DNA of 11,349 nucleotides, taken from positions 1 to 11,349 of the forward strand of contig DATEMK010000205.1 of NCBI GenBank assembly GCA_035275625.1. The letters run 5' to 3'. Each line of letters starts with the position of its first letter. Position 1 is the stretch's first letter. This document shows, one piece after another, positions 1-5,872 of the stretch. The notes below the pieces were generated by a model. It worked only from the letters and a program-made list of their open reading frames with translations. It did no database searches and had not been told where the DNA came from. The translations under genes and the position numbers were made by a program. The stretch is from DATEMK01 sp035275625. Lineage in GTDB: Bacteria > Bacteroidota > Bacteroidia > AKYH767-A > OLB10.

Positions 1-2213
1 CAAGTAAAAATTTTGAATGGTGGTGGGATAATGTGTATTGTGTAAAAACCGATTCTGCAGGGAATGTTTATTCATCGGGAAATATAGGCTATGGAAAATC
101 ATTCATTGAAAAGTATGATGCTAATGGAATATCTATGTGGCGTCATGAATTTTCTCATAACACTTCTTCATTAAATATTTTTAATAATTGTCCGTCAATT
201 GCCATTGATGATTCCGGTAACGTTTACGGAGCCGGCTATTTTACACTAAACACAACATTTAGTACTGTTCCGTTAGTTCAATTAAATACCCCTTACGCTG
301 TATATGAAACCTTTGTCGTGAAGTTAAATTCTTATGGCGACCTGGTTTGGGTAAGACAGTTTAAAGACACGCTCGGAAGCGAAGACAACAATGGATATTC
401 AATTGCCGTTGATAAAGCGGGGAATATTTATACCACGGGCACATTCACAGGAACTGTGGATTTTGATCCCGATTCATTATCAGTTTATCCTTTAAGCTCA
501 GCCATAACAGGTCCTTTTCATAATGATATATATATTCTTAAACTAAGTAGCGCAGGAAATTTTATTTGGGCTAAAAGTTTTTATAATGCAGGAGCATGGT
601 TATTTGGTGATCATGCCACCAGCATTGTGTTAAATGACAGCGCTGATTTATTTATTGCTGGCGGTTTTGATGCATCCAATACGGATTTTGACCCCGGACC
701 AGGTACTTATTATTTGTCGGCACAAGGTAATTATTATAGCAGTTTTATTTGCCGGTTAGATTCAAGCGGTGCTTTTAAGATGGCAACAAAATTTGACAAT
801 GCTTCGCTATGGTCTATTGATCTTGATAAATCAGGGAATATTTATACTTCCGGCTCTTGCAATGGCACCACCGATTTTGACCCTGATACTTCAATCCATG
901 TGCTCCCCGGGGGTGGTCTTTACATTTTACGACTCAACCAAAATGCAGATTTTCTTTCTGTTGTTGGCCTGGAAGGTCCGGGGCAGATTTATTCCATTTC
1001 AGCCAAAGATTCATCTGCTATTTATTCAACAGGTTATTTTAATGATACTTTAGATTTCGATCCTTCAATTGGAAATTATATTTTATATCCTAATGTTGGA
1101 AGTCAATATAGTGTTGATGCATTTGTCTGGAAACTCAGCTTGTGTAATTCCCCGATGCAGTTTGATTCGCTGGTTGGCTGCGACAGCATAAATGTTCCGG
1201 GACAAACATATTTTAATTCCGGAACATACTTACAAACATTTATTAATTCTGCCGGGTGTGACAGCACCATTCAATGGCATCTCACTATAAATAAAAGCAA
1301 CGACTCGCTAATTGTTGCTCAGGCGTGTGACAGCATTCAGTTTAATGGCATTAATTATTTCGCTTCCGGCACATACCAGCAGTCATTTACAAATTCTTCC
1401 GGATGCGACAGTACGCTTAATTTGCAGATTGCCATTAATAAGAGTTACGATTCGTTATTTACTGTTCTGGCATGCGACAGTTTTTTATATAATGGAATTT
1501 ATCTTTCATCTTCCGGAATTTATCCATACACTTTTACAACCGTCAATGGTTGCGACAGTATAATTAATCTTGACCTTACAATAAATCAAAGCGCCACAAC
1601 CAGTACGAGCATTACTGCATCCTGTGGATATATTTTCAATGGAACAACGCTAAACGCTTCCGGAATTTATTTTGATACGCTGAGCAGCATCTATGGCTGT
1701 GACAGCATCATCATTTTAAATCTTACAATTAACAGTATTGATACTTCTGTAACGCAAAATGGTATTACATTAACCTCAAATGCCACAGGGGTCAATTATT
1801 ACTGGCTCAATTGCGACAATAATTACCAGATTATTTCCGGTGCAACGAATCAATCTTTCACTCCAACCGTGAATGGGAATTATGCAGTAATGCTTCTCAT
1901 TGTTTCTCCAATCACCTGCCTTGATACTTCTTCCTGCTATGAAATTAATTCAGTTGGAGTTGATGAAATTGCGGGTGATTACTTTTTTTCAATCTACCCT
2001 AATCCATTCGATGATAAAATTTATGTAAATGCAGCAGGCAATTTCCCTTCTGCCCGGTTTCAAATGCTGGATGTATTAGGAAGAAAAGTATTTGACGAAC
2101 CATTTACAGGTGGTAATGAATACTCCGCAGCACAATTGAACCCGGGAGTTTACATTTTCCGTTTGCAGCTTTCCGGTGAAATAAAATGGCACGGAGCAGT
2201 ATTGAAAAAATAA
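1..2213 (+). CDS. T9SS-sorted surface protein with SBBP beta-propeller repeats and Cys-Asp-Ser repeats (5' partial)
   Basis: This is the 3' part of a large secreted protein. The frame is open from base 3 with no stop and no signal peptide, and bases 3-32 already read like repeat sequence (..WWWDN-VYCVKTDSAGN..). The GTG at 33 is therefore an internal Val codon, and the true start lies upstream of the window. Bases up to about 1140 encode SBBP-type beta-propeller repeats: D-x-x-GN-x-Y-x-x-G strands plus four DFDP motifs at 459, 684, 873 and 1053. Four Cys-Asp-Ser repeats follow (1179-1736), then an Ig/PKD-like segment (about 1737-1950). A T9SS type A sorting domain (about 1986-2210, SIYPNPF ... 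KK) ends the protein. T9SS exports such cargo across the outer membrane, and the sorting domain is normally removed during surface attachment. The ligand and role are unknown. Local G+C is low: 20 of 60 bases at 1081-1140. Confidence 0.9.
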   Translation, partial: SKNFEWWWDNVYCVKTDSAGNVYSSGNIGYGKSFIEKYDANGISMWRHEFSHNTSSLNIFNNCPSIAIDDSGNVYGAGYFTLNTTFSTVPLVQLNTPYAVYETFVVKLNSYGDLVWVRQFKDTLGSEDNNGYSIAVDKAGNIYTTGTFTGTVDFDPDSLSVYPLSSAITGPFHNDIYILKLSSAGNFIWAKSFYNAGAWLFGDHATSIVLNDSADLFIAGGFDASNTDFDPGPGTYYLSAQGNYYSSFICRLDSSGAFKMATKFDNASLWSIDLDKSGNIYTSGSCNGTTDFDPDTSIHVLPGGGLYILRLNQNADFLSVVGLEGPGQIYSISAKDSSAIYSTGYFNDTLDFDPSIGNYILYPNVGSQYSVDAFVWKLSLCNSPMQFDSLVGCDSINVPGQTYFNSGTYLQTFINSAGCDSTIQWHLTINKSNDSLIVAQACDSIQFNGINYFASGTYQQSFTNSSGCDSTLNLQIAINKSYDSLFTVLACDSFLYNGIYLSSSGIYPYTFTTVNGCDSIINLDLTINQSATTSTSITASCGYIFNGTTLNASGIYFDTLSSIYGCDSIIILNLTINSIDTSVTQNGITLTSNATGVNYYWLNCDNNYQIISGATNQSFTPTVNGNYAVMLLIVSPITCLDTSSCYEINSVGVDEIAGDYFFSIYPNPFDDKIYVNAAGNFPSARFQMLDVLGRKVFDEPFTGGNEYSAAQLNPGVYIFRLQLSGEIKWHGAVLKK
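1179..1736 (+). repeat. Four tandem 49-50-residue Cys-Asp-Ser protein repeats
   Basis: These are in-frame repeats inside the preceding gene. Each starts with a Cys codon (1179, 1326, 1473, 1623), so the spacing is 147, 147 and 150 bases. The shared pattern is C-D-S ... N-G-x-x-Y/L-x-x-S-G-x-Y ... G-C-D-S-x-I/L ... L-x-I-N-x-S. The second Cys lies about 26 residues after the first. In the fourth unit the leading C-D-S has become C-G-Y. The DNA copies have diverged, so this is an old protein repeat and not a recent duplication. Each unit probably folds as a small beta-sandwich with one disulfide; that is inferred from the paired Cys. Confidence 0.8.
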
Positions 2214-2579
2214 TTTCGAGGGTTGATTTTTTTCTTCCCTGCCGGGGGTATCGGGGACGTTTTCCCACTACGATGGCGAAAAATTACCGGTGAAATTTCT
2301 ACCGATGATCTTTTAGAAAATATTTTTTCGGGGTTTTGTATCGGAAAATAAAAGAAAAACCCTTCCTGTCTTCTGACCAGGAAAGCTCTTCAAGGACAAA
2401 ATCTTCCAAACCCGTTTGATCATTTATCATCATCGCAGAATCAACAGGAAGATTCTTGCTGAATAAAATCAGAAATCAGACCTGTCCTCAATTCTCCACA
2501 AATGTGGATAGTACAGCCGTTTTGCACGCCTCAACTTTGCAACATAAAATTATTTCTAACAATTAAAAACAAAAACAAA
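2214..2579. other. Gene-free, AT-rich spacer
   Basis: No convincing gene is present. There is no clear intrinsic terminator for the upstream gene. Minor inverted repeats are present (TTCCTG/CAGGAA near 2365-2385, CCACA/TGTGG at 2496-2507). A weak promoter candidate, CAACTTTG at 2532-2539, matches TAnnTTTG except for its first base and has no good -33 box. A 44-codon frame on the minus strand (2433 down to 2299) has protein-like composition but no recognisable family. The last 40 bases before 2580 are A-rich, as is common before Bacteroidota start codons. Confidence 0.5.
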
Positions 2580-3191
2580 ATGTTGAACACAATCAAAAAT
2601 CAAAATCAAAGACTGAAATCCCGATTTTTATCGGGAAAAAAACTCACAATTATTATTGCTGCATTAGGGCTATTAGCCGCATGCAACAAACAATCTGATG
2701 ACCTGTCAGTGCCTGAGTCAAGTCAAAACAATTCAACCCTGCGGCACGCCCGTCCCTTCAATGCAACTTTAAATGCTGCTGCGGATGCTAATGCTGCACC
2801 GACACCTTGCTCAGGCGTTGTTCCGTTTGCCGCGTCCGATTTCCTTCTCAGCGGAACTGCAACTCACACGGGCCTGATGAACGCACAAACCAGCAGGCTT
2901 CACCATGTTTCATGTGACGTGAACGTTACAACTATGCTGCTCACAACAAATGTCACGGTTGATCTTGTCGCTGCCAATGGTGACATTATTCATTGTACCG
3001 GTGACGATGTGGTTAATGTTGCAAACCTGCTGACCGGGACAGGCACAACCGGTACCATAACAGGTACATGGACAATAACCGGGGGAACAGGAAGATTTAA
3101 CAGTGCATCTGGCTCGGTCACAATAAGCGGACTTGTTGATTTTGTTACAAACTCATTTAGCTGCGAATGTGTGGGAACTATCAGTTATTAA
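2580..3191 (+). CDS. Lipoprotein with glycine/threonine-rich beta-barrel-like domain
   Basis: This is a predicted 203-residue lipoprotein. The ATG at 2580 is preferred over the in-frame ATG at 2502 because it follows an A-rich stretch and gives a normal lipoprotein signal: a basic n-region, the hydrophobic core TIIIAALGLL and the lipobox L-A-A-C with Cys35. A low-complexity linker (about residues 36-75) follows the lipidated Cys. The rest is rich in G, T and beta-branched residues, with D-F-L-L-S-G-T-A-T-H, V-A-A-N-G-D and I-T-G-G-T-G-R-F-N-S-A-S-G-S. The last pattern resembles the GGTGRFxGATG signature of small secreted beta-barrel proteins of the allene-oxide-cyclase/dirigent-like type. That relation is inferred and the function is unknown. 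Four Cys remain in the mature domain. The gene ends 57 bases before the next one with no terminator between, so co-transcription is possible. Confidence 0.8.
   Translation: MLNTIKNQNQRLKSRFLSGKKLTIIIAALGLLAACNKQSDDLSVPESSQNNSTLRHARPFNATLNAAADANAAPTPCSGVVPFAASDFLLSGTATHTGLMNAQTSRLHHVSCDVNVTTMLLTTNVTVDLVAANGDIIHCTGDDVVNVANLLTGTGTTGTITGTWTITGGTGRFNSASGSVTISGLVDFVTNSFSCECVGTISY
2619..2636. repeat. Palindromic element TCCCGAT-N4-ATCGGGA inside the lipoprotein signal region
   Basis: This is a perfect 7-bp inverted repeat with a TTTT loop. It lies in frame within the n-region of the signal peptide and encodes S-R-F-L-S-G (residues 14-19 of the preceding gene). A second element of the same form is at 3793-3810. 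The hairpin is about 40 bases into the message and could affect early translation, or it could be a dispersed palindrome that landed in tolerant coding sequence. Confidence 0.6.
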
Positions 3192-3248
3192 CTGTTCACA
3201 AATATATTATTTGAATCTTTAATATTAACACTTAAAAAAATAATTAAC

Positions 3249-3752
3249 ATGAAAAAAATTACAGTTATAGTTATGGTACTTTCACTGAGTGTGATGTATC
3301 AATTTGCAACAGCACAATGCAGTGGCAATAAAATCCGCATAGTCAAGGGCAGCTACCATTGTGGATGCCATTGTCAAAAGAAATGCATTTCTCCGCTCGA
3401 TCTTCCGGCTTACCAGGCTAATGGCTGGTACCAGGGAGACGTCTGCTTCGGTTCCTGCTGCTGGATACGGGCCGGTGAAGATGCTTCTATAGAAACATCT
3501 CTTCAGGAAATTTATCCTAACCCTGCTTCCGGTTCCGTTACCATTGCTTTCACGCTTAGTCAACAGGGTGAAGTTTCGCTTGAGGCTTTTGACGTGACGG
3601 GCAGATATATAACCACAATTGCACATACTGTTTTTGAAGAAGCAAGCAATAAAGTAACCTGGGACGTAAGCAAAGTCAACCAGGGAATTTATTTTCTCAA
3701 AATGAAAGCAGGGAGTTACAGTGCAATAAAAAGAATATCTGTAATAAAGTGA
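3249..3752 (+). CDS. Small secreted eight-cysteine protein with T9SS sorting domain
   Basis: This is a 167-residue secreted protein. It has a signal peptide of about 22 residues (hydrophobic VIVMVLSLSVMYQF, cleavage at A-T-A|Q). The compact domain after it contains Cys24, 38, 40, 42, 46, 66, 70 and 71, including C-G-C-H-C-Q-K-K-C and G-S-C-C-W. A T9SS type A sorting domain follows (about residues 85-167, EIYPNPASG ... KRISVIK). The middle stretch (C-I-S-P-x-x-L-P-A-Y-Q-A-N-G ... F-G-S-C-C) recalls the short 'C-V-S-x-x-A-V-x-A-H-x-x-H-G-D-x-L-G-x-C' motif seen in many Bacteroidota secreted proteins. Here the usual H-G-D part is replaced by N-G-W-Y-Q-G-D. The mature module is only about 60 residues, so the sorting domain makes up half the product. 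The Cys could form disulfides or bind metal. The start is supported by A-rich sequence upstream and by the signal peptide. Confidence 0.88.
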   Translation: MKKITVIVMVLSLSVMYQFATAQCSGNKIRIVKGSYHCGCHCQKKCISPLDLPAYQANGWYQGDVCFGSCCWIRAGEDASIETSLQEIYPNPASGSVTIAFTLSQQGEVSLEAFDVTGRYITTIAHTVFEEASNKVTWDVSKVNQGIYFLKMKAGSYSAIKRISVIK

Positions 3753-3778
3753 TAGTTACTCTGCAATTCATTATGTAC

Positions 3779-3827
3779 CTTCAGGGTCTTCTTCTCGATA
3801 GCTATCGGGACTGCAGAGACCCTGAAG
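3779..3827. repeat. Nested inverted repeat downstream of the Cys-rich gene (possible terminator or RNA hairpin)
   Basis: The outer arms CTTCAGGGTCT (3779-3789) and AGACCCTGAAG (3817-3827) are perfect 11-bp complements. The 27-base interior contains the perfect palindrome CGATAGCTATCG (3796-3807), within the 18-base element TCTCGATAGCTATCGGGA (3793-3810). That element has the same form as the one at 2619-2636. The structure starts 26 bases after the stop codon at 3752, so it could end transcription or protect the 3' end of the message. No U-run follows on either strand, so it is not a classical intrinsic terminator. Confidence 0.6.
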
Positions 3828-3970
3828 AAACCGGGAAATTTAAGATGTTACTTTTCTGAACACTATTTTCTAAACCGGGTTTTCCTGTCTGAAACCCACT
3901 TGTTTACTTTAAGCGAAAGTAATTTTTTTTCCAATTCAAAAAAAATAAAATGGCAGAACATTCACTTGCG

Positions 3971-3978
3971 TAGATTTG
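3971..3978 (+). promoter_or_regulatory. Bacteroidota -7 box before the EamA gene
   Basis: TAGATTTG is an exact match to the Bacteroidota consensus TAnnTTTG and lies 28 bases before the ATG at 4007. The -33 region is weak: TGGC at 3951-3954 is the best candidate. The spacing would give a short untranslated leader. Confidence 0.5.
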
Positions 3979-4006
3979 CACTTTCATTTTTTGCATTCAA
4001 TAAATT

Positions 4007-4933
4007 ATGACAGGTTCAAATATAAGAAATGCGTCACCGCTTTTGGTTATCCTGGCATTTGCTACAATATATATTGTCTGGGGCTCAACTTATTTTTTTA
4101 TTCTGATCGCATTAAAAGGTTTTCCGCCCATGATGCTGGGAGCATTGCGGTTCCTTATTGCCGGCTTATTAATGTTAGGCTGGTGTTTTGCAAGAGGAGA
4201 AAAAATATTTGTATTAAAAGATATGAAGCATGCTGCTGTAAGCGGACTGCTCATGTTGTTCGTAGGTACAGGTATGGTAATATGGGTGGAACAATACCTT
4301 GCAAGTGCATTGGTTGCCATACTGGTGAGTGCTGACCCTATGTGGTTTGTGCTGATGGACAAACCAAAATGGAAAGAAAATTTTACAAACAAATCCACTA
4401 TTGCCGGATTAATCTTTGGCTTTATCGGGATCGTATTATTATTCAAAGAAAAAATAAGTAATGCATTTTCGGGCAGCAATAGTTATATTGAAATAGGGTC
4501 CATGCTTTTAATTGTGATTGGGTCGCTAAGCTGGACTGCCGGTTCATTGTATTCCAAATACAGGGGAACATCCGGTTCAAACACGGTTAATGTAGCGTGG
4601 CAAATAATTGCTGCAGGAATCCCATTTATACCTCTCAGCTTTTTGCTTGGCGAACCACAACACCTGCAATGGCAAACTATTTCAGCTCATGCATGGTTTT
4701 CGCTTTTTTATTTAATAATTTTTGGTTCAATTGCCGCTTACACAGCTTATGTGTGGTTGCTGCAGGTGCGGTCTGCAACACAGGTGAGCACTTTCGCCTA
4801 TGTAAATCCTGTAGTAGCAGTTTTACTGGGTGTTTTTTTTGCATCCGAAAACATTTCGTTCTTACAAATTACAGGACTGGTGGTTATTCTTGTCAGCGTG
4901 CTGCTTATTAACCTTGCCAAATACAGAAACTGA
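4007..4933 (+). CDS. EamA-family (DMT superfamily) transporter, YedA-like
   Basis: This is a 308-residue inner-membrane protein with about ten hydrophobic segments in two homologous EamA halves (about residues 12-145 and 160-304), the usual length for the family. The first helix carries Y-I-V-W-G-S-T-Y-F (Trp25 to Phe30). The second half has the conserved A-Y-V-N-P-V-V-A-V-L-L-G with Asn267-Pro268. Both are typical of YedA/RhaT-like drug/metabolite exporters. Members export amino acids or other small metabolites, but the substrate cannot be read from sequence. There is no Shine-Dalgarno site. A good -7 box lies just upstream and the next gene has its own promoter box, so this is probably a single-gene unit. 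Nothing links it to the flanking surface proteins. Confidence 0.93.
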   Translation: MTGSNIRNASPLLVILAFATIYIVWGSTYFFILIALKGFPPMMLGALRFLIAGLLMLGWCFARGEKIFVLKDMKHAAVSGLLMLFVGTGMVIWVEQYLASALVAILVSADPMWFVLMDKPKWKENFTNKSTIAGLIFGFIGIVLLFKEKISNAFSGSNSYIEIGSMLLIVIGSLSWTAGSLYSKYRGTSGSNTVNVAWQIIAAGIPFIPLSFLLGEPQHLQWQTISAHAWFSLFYLIIFGSIAAYTAYVWLLQVRSATQVSTFAYVNPVVAVLLGVFFASENISFLQITGLVVILVSVLLINLAKYRN

Positions 4934-4934
4934 C

Positions 4935-4962
4935 TTTGTGCACTTTCATGTTCTTATCTTTG
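4935..4962 (+). promoter_or_regulatory. Promoter of the DUF4412-like gene, almost abutting its start codon
   Basis: A -33 type TTTG (4935-4938) and an exact TAnnTTTG -7 box, TATCTTTG (4955-4962), are separated by 16 bases. The ATG follows only four bases after the -7 box, so transcription should begin at or within a few bases of the start codon, giving a leaderless or nearly leaderless message. The promoter begins right after the stop codon of the upstream transporter gene. Confidence 0.65.
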
Positions 4963-4966
4963 TGAG

Positions 4967-5695
4967 ATGAGAATTCCCGGGCTGACAACTATCCTGATCC
5001 TTTTTCTTTCATTTTACCAGGTCTTTACTTCTTCGGCACAAAAACTTTTTACGGGAAGTTTTATGATGACATTTACATCTTCAAAGGAAATTATAAAAAA
5101 GGATCCACCCATGTTCTGGAATGTTGACAGCGGGAAAGTAATGATGGAAATACAGGACGAGATGTATAAAAAAGGTGTTAGCAAGCGCGTGCTTTTTACT
5201 CCTGCTGACAGCACATGGACCATGATTATGCATCTGAACAAAGTGAAGGAAGCAGTGCGGGTTCATGCCAATGCCATGTTTCGCGACACAATGAAAACAC
5301 CCGCAATTAAAATCAGCGCTACCAAAGAAAAAAAAATCATTGAAGGGTATGAATGCAAAAAAATAATTATTGAAAACAAGGATTACCGTGATGAAGCATG
5401 GATCGCACAGGAGGTAAAATTCGATTTGTGCAAAATTTATAAAATGCTTTGTCACTGCGGACTTATGGGAGAGTTTACCGAAAAAGGAAACTGGTACCTG
5501 GTGAAAAAGCCTAAAGGGATGGTGCTTGAGGTTACTTCAAAAAGAAAGGATAACGGCAATACTTATACAATGAACATTTCTGAATTTTTACCAGGCTCCA
5601 TCAGCGGAAAACTTTTTGATCTGAAGGATTTTAAATTCTCCGAAATCCCCGAAGGGCAGAACTGCGGAGCAATGGTAAAAGAGAAATCAGACTGA
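4967..5695 (+). CDS. Secreted DUF4412-like protein
   Basis: This is a 242-residue protein with a cleavable signal peptide (LTTILILFLSFYQVF, then S-S-A|Q). The mature part has the layout I associate with DUF4412 proteins of Bacteroidota. It opens with a beta-strand (FTGSFMMTFTS). A lysine- and methionine-rich middle follows that would report on a 'V-M-M-E-I ... M-I-M-H-L-N-K' strand pair. Next comes the diagnostic I-x-G-Y-E-C-K-K turn at Cys130, then strands ending in E-V-T-S-K. The family is periplasmic or outer-membrane associated and has no known function. Additional Cys occur in D-L-C-K ... M-L-C-H-C-G, which is unusual in number and could form disulfides. The family assignment is from pattern memory, so moderate certainty applies. 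The start is supported by the signal peptide and by the promoter box just upstream. Confidence 0.8.
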   Translation: MRIPGLTTILILFLSFYQVFTSSAQKLFTGSFMMTFTSSKEIIKKDPPMFWNVDSGKVMMEIQDEMYKKGVSKRVLFTPADSTWTMIMHLNKVKEAVRVHANAMFRDTMKTPAIKISATKEKKIIEGYECKKIIIENKDYRDEAWIAQEVKFDLCKIYKMLCHCGLMGEFTEKGNWYLVKKPKGMVLEVTSKRKDNGNTYTMNISEFLPGSISGKLFDLKDFKFSEIPEGQNCGAMVKEKSD

Positions 5696-5744
5696 TCACA
5701 ATCATTTTACCCGAATTAACATTCATTTTATGTGAAAAATACAA

Positions 5745-5775
5745 TTTCAAATAAGCAGAAATATTTTTACTTTTG
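5745..5775 (+). promoter_or_regulatory. Candidate promoter of the giant surface protein gene
   Basis: TACTTTTG (5768-5775) is an exact TAnnTTTG -7 box. An imperfect -33 box, TTTC (5745-5748), lies 19 bases upstream. The ATG at 5873 would then have a leader of about 90 bases, unlike the near-leaderless gene before it. Confidence 0.45.
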
Positions 5776-5872
5776 GATTAGTTAATTGCTGATCCCTTTT
5801 CTACCTGGTTAAAAACGCTTTTCCTGTTAAATAAAAAGATAAAAAGTATATACACTCCTAAAAATTAATCGC

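Noticed and set aside
33..35. GTG at 33 as the start codon of the first gene
   Set aside because: The frame is open back to base 3, upstream codons fit the repeat pattern, and there is no signal peptide. The gene continues beyond the window edge.
2502..2504. Upstream ATG as the start of the lipoprotein gene
   Set aside because: It would put 26 extra residues, including non-signal sequence, before an otherwise normal lipoprotein signal. The ATG at 2580 follows an A-rich leader typical of the phylum.
3976..4335. A 119-codon + strand frame overlapping the start of the transporter gene
   Set aside because: It is out of frame with the clear EamA protein, Cys/Arg-rich with no family resemblance, and typical of a shadow frame.
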